From positions 1 to 18,682 of the forward strand of contig CANQDN010000008.1 of NCBI GenBank assembly GCA_947593275.1: a stretch of DNA of 18,682 nucleotides, in the 5' to 3' direction. Both the position numbers and the translations under genes were made by a program. This DNA is from an uncultured Bacilli bacterium. GTDB lineage: Bacteria; Bacillota_I; Bacilli_A; RF39; UBA660. The notes under the pieces are model-generated. The model did not search any database. It was not told the DNA's origin and saw only the letters and a program-made list of their open reading frames with translations. Each line of letters starts with the position of its first letter. The first letter of the stretch is position 1. Below, piece by piece: positions 1 through 7,536 of this stretch.

Positions 1-32
1 CAATGCTGCTTTCTAACTTATTCATTGGCAAG
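1..32 (+). repeat. 3'-tail hairpin of an upstream surface-protein paralog (module C)
   Basis: CAATG (1-5) pairs with CATTG (23-27), and GCAAG (28-32) would pair with a CTTGC expected just upstream of the window. The 17-nt loop holds GCTTTCTAACT, the same 11-mer found in the loop of the hairpin after the surface gene of module A (9054-9091). The stem bases differ between the two copies but pair in both. This suggests that a third member of the surface-protein family ends a few bases before position 1; that gene itself is not visible. Confidence 0.6.
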
Positions 33-48
33 AATATAAAACTTCATT

Positions 49-75
49 GCAAGGAATCTCTTTCCTTGCTTTTTT
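49..75 (+). terminator. Rho-independent terminator of the presumed upstream paralog
   Basis: GCAAGGAA (49-56) and TTCCTTGC (62-69) form an 8-bp stem with a 5-nt loop, followed by six T (70-75). The stem core GCAAGG/CCTTGC recurs in the terminator of module A at 9105-9133. The T-run lies only on the plus-strand side, so it ends plus-strand transcription and does not serve the convergent minus-strand operon. Confidence 0.8.
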
Positions 76-105
76 ATAATCAGTTAATAACTCTAAAGTT
101 ATCAA

Positions 106-846
106 CTAATTCTTATCATAAAAACTATTTATAGAAACTAAAATTCTTTTAATATTCTCTTCTTTAAAAGGTTTATTTAACACATCTACAATTGGATAAG
201 TAAATGCTTTCTTAATAGTTTCTTCTGTATCATCCCCCGTAATGATAATAACTGGTATAGCTAAAAACAACTCTCTTTCCTGCATATAATCTAAAACTTG
301 AAAACCATTCATACTTGGCATATTAAGATCAAGAAGTAACGCATACACCCCATCATCACTCAATAAATCTATCGCTTCTTTCCCATTATTAGCTCTAAGT
401 ATTTGATAATCATTACCAATATTTTTTTCTATAAAATTAAGCATAATATTAGAATCATCAGCAATAATAATTTTCTTTTTATCTGTATTACTACTAAAAT
501 AATCATTTAAAAGTTTCTTAATATTATTCAAAGTATCTTTTAAATTATCAAAATTATCATTTATAAAATCTTTATTACTTTCTTTTCCCGCCATCTCATG
601 TTGTAAAAAAATCTCTGCATCATTCAAAAAACCTAAATATTTAGCTTCACTCTTAGTACTATGAGCTAATATTCCATAATTATTAAAATCATCAGTATTT
701 TTATAATACTCTAAATCTTTAAGCTTTTCCTCAATCGCATCTCTAAACTCTTTTAAAGCCTCATCATAACTATCTTTATCTCCAAAAAAGTCTAACCCCG
801 TTTGTACTTGAACTCCATATTCTTTTAACAAATCTAACTTTTCCAT
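106..846 (-). CDS. HPt-receiver phosphorelay protein (no DNA-binding output)
   Basis: This 246-residue cytoplasmic protein has two parts. Residues 1-118 are helical and charged, with AHSTKSEAKYLG at 61-72; H62 is the likely phospho-accepting histidine of an HPt-like domain, though the match to the family is loose. Residues 124-244 are a receiver domain: acidic pocket D130/D131, phospho-acceptor D173 in LLLDLNMP, T203 and K225 in NKPF. It is the last gene of a three-gene operon and starts 13 nt after the kinase stop, with GGGAGG upstream of its ATG. The expected phosphate route is kinase His to kinase receiver to H62 to D173. No HTH or enzymatic output domain follows, so any output probably goes through protein contacts, as with CheY or Spo0F. 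The stop is TAG. The receiver call is firm; the HPt call is probable. Confidence 0.85.
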   Translation of the reverse strand: MEKLDLLKEYGVQVQTGLDFFGDKDSYDEALKEFRDAIEEKLKDLEYYKNTDDFNNYGILAHSTKSEAKYLGFLNDAEIFLQHEMAGKESNKDFINDNFDNLKDTLNNIKKLLNDYFSSNTDKKKIIIADDSNIMLNFIEKNIGNDYQILRANNGKEAIDLLSDDGVYALLLDLNMPSMNGFQVLDYMQERELFLAIPVIIITGDDTEETIKKAFTYPIVDVLNKPFKEENIKRILVSINSFYDKN

Positions 847-859
847 TCTTCTACCTCCC

Positions 860-2674
860 TTATTTTAAGAACTTATTTAAAACTTTATTTAATAAATATC
901 TATCAATCGGTTTAGATAAATAATCATCAAATCCCGCACTTTTATATTTTTCATCTGTTCCCTCAATCGCATCCGCAGTAAGTGCCACTACTGGAACATT
1001 AAATCCCGGTATTTCTTTTAAAGCATTCAAACATTCAATTCCATTCATTTTAGGCATCATAATATCCATTAAAATTAAATCAAAGGTTTGTTTCTCGGCA
1101 AGCTCTAAACATTCTTTTCCACTATCCACCAAAACAACATCCATATTATAAGGTTTAAGCACATTCGCTGCAACTTTAAGATTAATCTTTGAATCATCAA
1201 CAACCAATATTTTCTTACCCTTATGTAAACTATAATCAATTTCTATTTCTTCACTATTACTTTCCGGAACTTCCATACTTATTATTTCTTGTTCCAAATA
1301 AACCCTAAAAGTAGATCCCTCATTAAATTTAGAAAATACAGTTATTCTTCCCCCCATCATTTCTGTTAAACTCTTAGTAATAGCGAGCCCCAATCCTGTT
1401 CCTTCAATCGTGGTATTTCTATCTTCATCAATTCTTTCAAACTTATTAAATAACTTATCAATATTTTCTTTCTTTATTCCTCTTCCTGTATCTTTAACTG
1501 AAATATAAAGTAAACATGTTTTAGTATCCATTCTATTAATACAATTTACATTAAAATTAATTTCCCCTTTATCAGTATATTTTGCAGCATTAGTAAGTAA
1601 ATTTAAAATAATTTGTTTAACTTTAGCAACATCACCCTTTAAAACTCCAGGCATATCTTCACTAAATGTATATTTAAATTCAATTGGTTTATCACCAATC
1701 CTCGGAATTGTAAGCTTACATAAGGAATTAAATACTTCTCTTGGATTATATTCTTTAGGAATAATTTCCATCTTATTCGCTTCTATTTTAGATATATCTA
1801 GAATACCATTAACTATTTCGAGTAAATTATTAGATGCATCAACAATATCTTTAGCAAACCCTTTAGTCTCTTCCCCTAAATCTTTTTGCTCTAACATACA
1901 TTCTGAAAAACCAACAATCGCATTTAAAGGAGTTCTAATCTCATGCGACATATTAGATAAAAATTCGGTTTTCGCTTTATTGGCTTTCTCTGCTTGTCTT
2001 TTAGCCATATTTAATTGTTCAATCATTTTAACATCCGGATTTTCAATTGTAAAGTACATAACTATAATAATAAATATTAAAGTTGGATTAATAATATAAT
2101 TAATTGTTGGGATAAAATACTGAAGGGCTAACACACATATTCCAAAAATAGTTAGAAAATAAACTGGCACATATTTTTTATTTTTCGCATTTTTATGGTC
2201 AATTATAACACAAAGAATTTGCACTAAATATCCGAATAAGAAATACATATATGAATATGTTATTGCAAGCCCACTAAGAGTTGCTGTATCATTTGTAAGT
2301 GTAACTTTAATAGGGGCTAACAATATAAATATTCCATTTACAAGACAAATAGTTTTCATTATTCTTTCTGCTTTTTCTATATTCCCACTTTTTAATATAG
2401 CTATATATATAATATAAAAGGTTAAAAGTGTTATCCATATCATTAAATATATACAATATATTTTATTAATAAGAACTAAAAAGAAATTATTAAAATTAAA
2501 ATATATTCCAATACTAATAAATAAACCAAATAAATTCATTAAAGTCGTAGAAACAATTAATCTTTCATAAATTTGTACTTCTTTATAAGACACATTTCTT
2601 TTCCTAAAAAATATTATACATAAAGTAAATATTATAACTAATGAATAAACATTTAGTATCACACCTTCAGCCAT
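860..2674 (-). CDS. Membrane hybrid histidine kinase (7 TM, HisKA, HATPase, receiver)
   Basis: A 604-residue hybrid sensor kinase. Residues 5-210 contain about seven hydrophobic helices with only short loops and no large extracellular domain, so the ligand is probably bound within the membrane or is small. A short coiled linker leads to HisKA with MSHEIRTPLN (H244 is the phosphorylated histidine). The ATPase domain has N362 in the N box, DTGRGI at 395-400 and GTGLGL at 425-430. The C-terminal receiver (487-603) has D537 in LILMDIMMP and K588. All catalytic residues are present. Multi-helix sensor plus kinase plus receiver is the architecture of quorum kinases such as CqsS, but also of many kinases of unknown ligand. 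It lies between the adenylating enzyme (16 nt upstream) and the HPt-receiver gene, and the start is supported by AAGGAA about 7 nt upstream. Confidence 0.93.
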   Translation of the reverse strand: MAEGVILNVYSLVIIFTLCIIFFRKRNVSYKEVQIYERLIVSTTLMNLFGLFISIGIYFNFNNFFLVLINKIYCIYLMIWITLLTFYIIYIAILKSGNIEKAERIMKTICLVNGIFILLAPIKVTLTNDTATLSGLAITYSYMYFLFGYLVQILCVIIDHKNAKNKKYVPVYFLTIFGICVLALQYFIPTINYIINPTLIFIIIVMYFTIENPDVKMIEQLNMAKRQAEKANKAKTEFLSNMSHEIRTPLNAIVGFSECMLEQKDLGEETKGFAKDIVDASNNLLEIVNGILDISKIEANKMEIIPKEYNPREVFNSLCKLTIPRIGDKPIEFKYTFSEDMPGVLKGDVAKVKQIILNLLTNAAKYTDKGEINFNVNCINRMDTKTCLLYISVKDTGRGIKKENIDKLFNKFERIDEDRNTTIEGTGLGLAITKSLTEMMGGRITVFSKFNEGSTFRVYLEQEIISMEVPESNSEEIEIDYSLHKGKKILVVDDSKINLKVAANVLKPYNMDVVLVDSGKECLELAEKQTFDLILMDIMMPKMNGIECLNALKEIPGFNVPVVALTADAIEGTDEKYKSAGFDDYLSKPIDRYLLNKVLNKFLK

Positions 2675-2690
2675 ATCCCATTCCTTCTTT

Positions 2691-4880
2691 CTACTTCAAA
2701 CGTCTAACCATATTTTCTTCTGGCATTTTTATTTCAATACTATTAACTCTTGAACTTGTTTCTTTAATAATTACTGTAAATTCTGTACCATCTAATGCCT
2801 CAGCACTTAACGCTCTATAATCACCTTTACCATTTTTAGTAACTGGTACCATTTTTCTAAACTTAAATTTTGCTGGAATTTCTCTTGAGTTTAAATTCTT
2901 ATTAGTCATAATATAATTATAAACTAAATCTTTTACAATATCTAATAAAATTTCATTATCATAACACTCTTCTGTTAAAATAATATGTGCAATAGGCATT
3001 AATCCTTTTTTATCTTTATCATAATAAGAAGAAATTGTACAACTATTAACGGCTTCATGTTTTTCTATAGTTTCTTCTAATTCATAAGAGTTAATTTTAT
3101 AACCATCATATCTTGTAAATACATTATCTTTTCTTGAAACATGATACCATATTCCATTTCTATCCATTTTAACAATATCATTAGTTCTTATATAATCTTT
3201 TCCATCCATTTCATAATGTTTAAATATTACTCTATCATCTAAAACACCACTTGAAACAGCTCCATTACTAACAACTAATTCACCCTCTAAAAATTCTTCA
3301 CCATCTTTAAATTTTAATGGTACTAATTTATCTTCAATATAAGGATCAACTAAAGAATAAGTTGTATATGGAAGAGGAATACCAATTGATTCATATCTTT
3401 TATAATCATATTTTCCATAGCAGCCACAACCACAATATTCACTTTGACCATGACCTACTTGAATTTTCGCTTTACTTCCATTTTTAAATAATAACTCATT
3501 ACAATATTGTTCATCTTTCTTCTTCATTCCGCCGCCACCATAAACAGCTCTTTCAACATAACTTAAATCTTTATAGGTCATATGTTTATCATGAAAAATA
3601 TTACTTAATAAAGATGGTGGACAAAGTAAGACATTAGATTTTCTCTTATCGACAATATACCAAAAATCTTCAAAACTAATCTCAGGAATAATATCACTTG
3701 TTGCGCCACTTGCAAAGTTAAGTAAAATACTATCTACAGCCCCAATTGGAGCATAAGCTGAAAAGAATTGTAATACTTTTTGTCCTTCATAGTAAGCAAG
3801 CCCATTCGCAAATAAATCTTCTACTGCAAATATTAAATTTTTAGTTGTAAGTGGAATAGGTTTTGGTTTACTACTTGTTCCTGAAGTATGTCCAATATAA
3901 TTTATAGAGTCAATATCATCAATAACTTCAAATTTTGAATTTTGACATTCTTTAACTAAATTTTTATATTTATCTACTCTAAGTGGTGATGACTTTATAG
4001 CATCATCCAATACTTTACTTTCTTTTTGCATTTCTTTTACTTTATTAATAAAGAATTTAGTCGCTCCAAGTTGTTCCTTTTGTAAATCTTTAATTCCTCT
4101 TATTAATTCTTCTTTATTAACTCTTTTATCTTTACATTCATTAACTAAATTAATAACTCCATTAGAATATAATACTTCACTATGAAGTTTTTTAAGCGTA
4201 TCCATAATTTCCAAAGAAGGATTTTCTATTTTTATTAAATTATTAATTACATAATTTTCTATCTTTCTTTGATTAGCTAATCTATAATATTCTAAAGAAT
4301 CTCTTAAATAATCAATTTTCCCCCCTAAATTCATCGCATCACTCGCAGATACTACTATTACATGTTCAATTCCATAATCTTTTAATTCATTTTCAATTGG
4401 TTTTAAAAGCATTAAATAAACCATATCTAAAGCTACAATATATTGTGCTTTCTCTTCAATTATAGTATCTAATATTTTTTTAGCATTCGCTTGTAAATCA
4501 ACCCCATCAGGTCTTGGATCAACAAAATCAGAAGTTGCTCCTATCTGCGAAGCACCAAGCCACATTTGCCCAGTTTCAGGCACAGAAGGTAAAAAATACA
4601 TAATTCTGTCTTTAAAGCCAACTCTAAGTTGTGAAAAAACTTTTGCTACTTCATCAGTCTTTTGAAAAAATTCGGCATAAGAAATATCATTCCCATAATA
4701 AGCTTGAGCGATAGTACTTGGCTTAATATCTTTAGTTTTGTATTTAATGTACTTATTTAAGTTCATTTTAGGTATTTCAGGATACCCATAATCACTTTTT
4801 TCATAATACTGCATCCATGGCTTATCAATGTGTGGATAGCCAGTTCTTATTATATTCTCATTCTTTAAATTATTTTCCAT
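2691..4880 (-). CDS. ANL-superfamily adenylate-forming enzyme (acyl/aryl-CoA synthetase-like)
   Basis: A 729-residue AMP-binding enzyme. Visible motifs are the phosphate loop HTSGTSSKPKP (331-341), YGGGG (447-451), GHGQSEYCGCG (476-486, the A5 region), YIRTND (563-568), the hinge/A8 region RKDNVFTRYDGYK (583-595), and the C-terminal catalytic lysine K685 in NGKGDYR. It should activate a carboxylic acid with ATP; the acid and the acceptor (CoA, carrier protein or other) cannot be told from sequence. It exceeds the usual 500-560 residues because of a charged, helical insertion at roughly 190-315, before the phosphate loop. No carrier domain is attached. It is the first gene of an operon with a hybrid kinase and an HPt-receiver protein, which is unusual company. 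A perfect AAGGAGG precedes the ATG; the stop is TAG. Confidence 0.88.
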   Translation of the reverse strand: MENNLKNENIIRTGYPHIDKPWMQYYEKSDYGYPEIPKMNLNKYIKYKTKDIKPSTIAQAYYGNDISYAEFFQKTDEVAKVFSQLRVGFKDRIMYFLPSVPETGQMWLGASQIGATSDFVDPRPDGVDLQANAKKILDTIIEEKAQYIVALDMVYLMLLKPIENELKDYGIEHVIVVSASDAMNLGGKIDYLRDSLEYYRLANQRKIENYVINNLIKIENPSLEIMDTLKKLHSEVLYSNGVINLVNECKDKRVNKEELIRGIKDLQKEQLGATKFFINKVKEMQKESKVLDDAIKSSPLRVDKYKNLVKECQNSKFEVIDDIDSINYIGHTSGTSSKPKPIPLTTKNLIFAVEDLFANGLAYYEGQKVLQFFSAYAPIGAVDSILLNFASGATSDIIPEISFEDFWYIVDKRKSNVLLCPPSLLSNIFHDKHMTYKDLSYVERAVYGGGGMKKKDEQYCNELLFKNGSKAKIQVGHGQSEYCGCGCYGKYDYKRYESIGIPLPYTTYSLVDPYIEDKLVPLKFKDGEEFLEGELVVSNGAVSSGVLDDRVIFKHYEMDGKDYIRTNDIVKMDRNGIWYHVSRKDNVFTRYDGYKINSYELEETIEKHEAVNSCTISSYYDKDKKGLMPIAHIILTEECYDNEILLDIVKDLVYNYIMTNKNLNSREIPAKFKFRKMVPVTKNGKGDYRALSAEALDGTEFTVIIKETSSRVNSIEIKMPEENMVRRLK

Positions 4881-4907
4881 ATTTTAAACCTCCTTATCTT
4901 ATCATTA

Positions 4908-4938
4908 ATTATATCATATCTTTAATAAAAATGATACA
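4908..4938 (-). promoter_or_regulatory. Putative promoter of the ANL/phosphorelay operon with operator half-sites
   Basis: On the minus strand an extended -10, TGATATAAT (4908-4916), lies about 30 nt before the start codon. No good -35 is present. At its place the minus strand reads TGTATCAT (4931-4938), the same half-site as in the perfect operator at 5030-5051. A second, weaker half-site (TGATAT) overlaps the -10. Control by the divergent XRE protein is inferred. Confidence 0.5.
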
Positions 4939-5021
4939 TTATAATGAATTAATAAAATATAAAAAATATAAATTATGACACATTCAATATATAATAAATA
5001 AAAATAATATGCAACAAAATA

Positions 5022-5051
5022 TTGCATTCATTGTATCAAATATGATACAAT
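5022..5051 (+). promoter_or_regulatory. Promoter and palindromic operator of the small XRE gene
   Basis: ATTGTATCA (5030-5038) and TGATACAAT (5043-5051) form a perfect 9-bp inverted repeat with a 4-bp spacer. The right arm contains an extended -10, TGATACAAT, 18 bp downstream of a TTGCAT -35 (5022-5027). An operator sitting on the -10 of an XRE gene is the typical arrangement for autorepression. Confidence 0.65.
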
Positions 5052-5070
5052 TATTACGGTGACTTTACTT

Positions 5071-5340
5071 ATGAAGTATGATCCTAGTTATATTGACTAC
5101 TCCTTTGATGGTAAACTTTTAAATGAAATATTCATTAAAGAATTTATTAGATTTCGTAAAGAAAACAATCTAACCCAAGATTTATTTGCCAAATTCTCAA
5201 ACGTTTCTCGCGAAAAAATAGCCCGCATTGAAAATGGCAGTCATTCACCCACCATTTTAAGTCTCTTAAATATCTTAGGCCCAATCGGTTATACAATTAA
5301 AATCGAAAAAGTAAAAACCCTTCATAATAAAAACTATTAA
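5071..5340 (+). CDS. Small XRE-family HTH regulator (antitoxin-like)
   Basis: An 89-residue protein with a single Cro/C1-type HTH: FIRFRKENNLTQ, LFAKFSNVSREKIARIENG, and the closing helix SLLNILGPIGYTIKI. The N-terminal arm KYDPSYIDYSFDGKLLNEIF is like that of HigA/HipB-type antitoxins. A GTG at 5059 would add four residues but has no ribosome site, whereas the ATG at 5071 has GGTGA nine bases upstream, so I chose the ATG. No toxin gene is adjacent: upstream is the divergent ANL operon and downstream a nitroreductase. Its gene carries a perfect palindromic operator over its own -10, and related half-sites lie in the ANL promoter, so it probably represses itself and possibly the signalling operon. 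Confidence 0.8.
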   Translation: MKYDPSYIDYSFDGKLLNEIFIKEFIRFRKENNLTQDLFAKFSNVSREKIARIENGSHSPTILSLLNILGPIGYTIKIEKVKTLHNKNY

Positions 5341-5362
5341 TATTCTAATTATCTTTAGATTA

Positions 5363-5383
5363 TGTTATTATATATAAAAGGAG
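5363..5383 (+). promoter_or_regulatory. Extended -10 and ribosome site of the nitroreductase gene
   Basis: TGTTATTAT (5363-5371) fits an extended -10, and AAAGGAG (5377-5383) lies 7 nt before the ATG. The short leader suggests that this gene has its own promoter rather than depending on the XRE gene upstream. Confidence 0.4.
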
Positions 5384-5390
5384 AATTTAT

Positions 5391-5903
5391 ATGGAATTAA
5401 CAACTGTAATTGAAAATCGTCGCAGTATCAGAAACTTTAAACAAAAAAGAATACCTAAAAAAGATTTAACTGAAATATTACACTGTGGGACTTTATCCCC
5501 ATCTGCTAAAAATAGACAACCTTGGGAATTTATTGTCATAAATGATAAAAAATTAAAAAATGAAATAGGGGATCTATTAAAACAAAAATCAGATCCTTTA
5601 ACTCTAAAAACATGTGAGTGTATAAGAGAATGTAGCACTCTAATCTTAGTTTTTGGCACTCTTGAAGATCCTCTTATGGACACAGTTTCTATTGGAGCCT
5701 GCATCGAAAATATGCTTTTAAAAGCAACTGACCTAAATATTGCCTCTTTATGGATTGGTTATATTCTAAAAATTGAAGCCGAACTAAAAACTAAATTTCA
5801 TAAACCAAACTCTTTAATCTCTGCGATTGCCCTAGGTTACACCAATGATTCCGTTCCCCCTCGTCTCCGCAAATCTTTAGAATCACTAACTACTTGGTAT
5901 TAA
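5391..5903 (+). CDS. Nitroreductase-family FMN oxidoreductase
   Basis: A 170-residue soluble protein with the nitroreductase fold signatures: the N-terminal FMN-phosphate motif RRSIRNF (10-16), LSPSAKNRQPWEF (35-47), and the central helix GACIENMLLKATDLNIASLWIG, which forms the dimer interface and flavin site. The family reduces nitro, quinone, enone or other substrates with NAD(P)H; the physiological substrate here is unknown. It belongs to the short subgroup (about 165-180 residues) common in anaerobic Bacillota. AAAGGAG precedes the ATG. It lies between an XRE regulator and a metal exporter, both with their own apparent promoters, so no operon partner is evident. Confidence 0.9.
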   Translation: MELTTVIENRRSIRNFKQKRIPKKDLTEILHCGTLSPSAKNRQPWEFIVINDKKLKNEIGDLLKQKSDPLTLKTCECIRECSTLILVFGTLEDPLMDTVSIGACIENMLLKATDLNIASLWIGYILKIEAELKTKFHKPNSLISAIALGYTNDSVPPRLRKSLESLTTWY

Positions 5904-5948
5904 AATTCTAAAAAATAAACATTTATAATATTCAAAACTCTAAATATT

Positions 5949-5974
5949 TGATATAATATAGCAACAATGGTGAT
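5949..5974 (+). promoter_or_regulatory. Extended -10 promoter and GGTGAT ribosome site of the CDF exporter
   Basis: TGATATAAT (5949-5957) is an extended -10 without a clear -35. GGTGAT (5969-5974) precedes the ATG at 5978; it matches the 3' half of the full anti-16S complement AAGGAGGTGAT. The same GGTGAT start context is used by both tandem-HTH regulators. Confidence 0.55.
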
Positions 5975-5977
5975 TAT

Positions 5978-6838
5978 ATGAATAGATATGAAAATACCAA
6001 AAAAGTAGGTTTCCTTGGCATAACCTGCAATTTATTTTTACTTATCTTAAAATTAAGTGTTTCTCTTTTAAGTGGTAGTTCGGCCATTTTTGCAGACGCA
6101 ATAAACTCTGCTGGTGATATCTTCTCATCTATTATGACTTACATAGGAAGTAAAATCGCTGCCACCCCAAGTGATGAAGATCATAATTTTGGCCATGGCA
6201 AAGCTGAATACATTTTTTCTATGCTTATAAGTATTTTTATGCTAATAATCGCCATCAAAATATTTGTAGATTCCTTAATTTCCGTAATAACTCATCAAAA
6301 GTTCATATTTTCACCCGTTTTAATCTTTGTCTGTTTAGTTACAATTATAGTTAAATTTTCTCTATATCTTTATTGTAAACATAAATATAAGGAACATCCC
6401 AACATCTTAATTAAAGCTAGCATGAAAGATCATCGCAATGATACAATTTTAACCTGTGGAACTCTTATATCGGTTATTTTAGGCGCGTTCGATATCTATT
6501 ACTTTGATGGTATATTTGCCTCTATAATTGCTATTTATATTCTAATAACGGGATTAGGAATCTTCTTAGAAAGTTATAAAGTCTTAATGGATGTCTCTTT
6601 AGAAAAAGCCGAAAAGGAAAACATCATTACATTTATTTTAAAAAATAAAGATATCAAACGTGTCACCGACTTTTATACTATCGCAACCGGTTATAAATAT
6701 ATTGCTATATTAACAATCGCAGTTGATGGTAACTTAAGTACCTTTAAATCTCATGAAATCGCTGATCAATTAGAAAAAAGTATCACCAAAGAATATCGCA
6801 AAATCTATAAAACTATTATTCATGTAAATCCTGAATAA
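5978..6838 (+). CDS. Cation diffusion facilitator, probable Mn2+ exporter
   Basis: A 286-residue CDF membrane transporter with six predicted helices and a cytoplasmic C-terminal domain (about 205-286). The TM2 segment FADAINSAGDIFSS, the loop HNFGHGKAEY and the TM5 segment SMKDHRNDTILT align with YiiP. In that alignment the transport-site tetrad is N43, D47, D151 and D155. N-D-D-D is, as I recall, the pattern of Mn-exporting MntE-type members, whereas zinc exporters have D-D-H-D or H-D-H-D. Proton-driven manganese efflux is therefore the best guess. It has its own extended -10 promoter and a GGTGAT ribosome site, and ends ahead of a repeated hairpin region. The family call is firm; the metal is inferred from four residues aligned by eye. 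Confidence 0.9.
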   Translation: MNRYENTKKVGFLGITCNLFLLILKLSVSLLSGSSAIFADAINSAGDIFSSIMTYIGSKIAATPSDEDHNFGHGKAEYIFSMLISIFMLIIAIKIFVDSLISVITHQKFIFSPVLIFVCLVTIIVKFSLYLYCKHKYKEHPNILIKASMKDHRNDTILTCGTLISVILGAFDIYYFDGIFASIIAIYILITGLGIFLESYKVLMDVSLEKAEKENIITFILKNKDIKRVTDFYTIATGYKYIAILTIAVDGNLSTFKSHEIADQLEKSITKEYRKIYKTIIHVNPE

Positions 6839-6862
6839 AAATGTTAACTTTTAATATAAAAT

Positions 6863-6937
6863 AAACACTAAATAGCAAAATAGTGTTTAAATCTACTATA
6901 AAATGAACACTAAATAACAAAATAATGTCATTTTTTT
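6863..6937 (+). terminator. Duplicated hairpin region after the CDF gene
   Basis: A 23-nt element beginning AACACTAAATA occurs twice (6864-6886 and 6906-6928) with two mismatches. The first copy sits in a perfect 8-bp hairpin (6863-6870 with 6881-6888). The second forms an imperfect hairpin that ends in seven T (6931-6937) and is the more likely terminator. Confidence 0.55.
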
Positions 6938-6992
6938 ATCAAAAAACAATATATAATAACATTATAAAGTGTTAAAAAAGAAAATAAAACTC

Positions 6993-7023
6993 AAAAAAGG
7001 CTACTTACTTTATAGCCTTTTTT
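6993..7023 (-). terminator. Bidirectional terminator overlapping the end of regulator A
   Basis: AAAAAAGGCTA (6993-7003) pairs with TAGCCTTTTTT (7013-7023), an 11-bp stem with a T-run on either strand. The stop codon of the minus-strand regulator (7005-7007) lies in the loop. It can end transcription from both the regulator and the CDF side. Confidence 0.8.
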
Positions 7024-7463
7024 CCATATAAATAATCCATAGAAATATTATATTTTTTACATATTGCATATCCATAAGTAAGTGATATCAAACGTTTTCC
7101 TGATTCATATTCACTAATTAAAGAGTGACCAGTTCCAATATCACTTGCTAAAGTCTCTTGATAAAGCTTCTTTTCTTTGCGAATCATTTTAAGTCTTTCT
7201 CCAATTAACTTTTTATCTAAATCTTTATTAACCATCTTAATTTTGGGATCATCACTAATCTTAAGCAAATAATCTAAAGAAACATCATAATAATTTGCTA
7301 AATCATTTAGTTTTTCAATAGTAATATTAGATTTAATTAACTCAAATTTAGAATAAGTAGATTGATCAATATTAAGGTAATCTGCTACATCCTTTTGGGT
7401 AAGACCATGCTTTAATCTTAATTCTTTTATTCTAGAATAATCAAGAATATAATTATAGTACAT
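7005..7463 (-). CDS. Tandem-HTH (double XRE) repressor of module A
   Basis: A 152-residue protein built from two Cro/C1-type HTH domains: residues 12-66 (LRLKHGLTQKDVADYL, recognition helix around QSTYSKFE, end YYDVSLDYLL) and 88-146 (MIRKEKKLYQETLASDIG, recognition helix around GHSLISEYESG, end YNISMDYLYG). The linker (67-87) is charged. A longer reading frame could start at 7481, but GGTGAT stands just before the ATG at 7463, so I chose that start. Two HTHs on one chain could occupy both arms of a dyad as a monomer. It diverges from the surface gene, and its presumed target is the dyad inside that gene's promoter. It is homologous to the regulator of module B, with a different set of recognition-helix residues. 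Confidence 0.88.
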   Translation of the reverse strand: MYYNYILDYSRIKELRLKHGLTQKDVADYLNIDQSTYSKFELIKSNITIEKLNDLANYYDVSLDYLLKISDDPKIKMVNKDLDKKLIGERLKMIRKEKKLYQETLASDIGTGHSLISEYESGKRLISLTYGYAICKKYNISMDYLYGKKAIK

Positions 7464-7536
7464 TATAATCACCAACAACATTTTCTCATTTTAAAAGGAT
7501 ATAAAAAATATAATAGGCATACCGCCGACATTTTTC

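Noticed and set aside
83..106. Hairpin GTTAATAACT/AGTTATCAAC as the terminator of the phosphorelay operon
   Set aside because: The stem has a mismatch, overlaps the stop codon, and has no T-run on the minus-strand side, so it is not convincing.
5059..5340. Toxin-antitoxin pair around the small XRE gene
   Set aside because: The regulator is antitoxin-like, but neither neighbour is a toxin: one is a divergent ANL enzyme operon and the other a nitroreductase with its own promoter.
5387..5704. Minus-strand open frame opposite the nitroreductase gene
   Set aside because: It lies fully within the nitroreductase coding sequence, has no ribosome site, and shows no recognisable protein pattern.
6839..6992. 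Small RNA or small gene between the CDF gene and module A
   Set aside because: There is only AT-rich sequence with the repeated hairpin; no promoter-RNA-terminator unit or coding frame with a ribosome site stands out.
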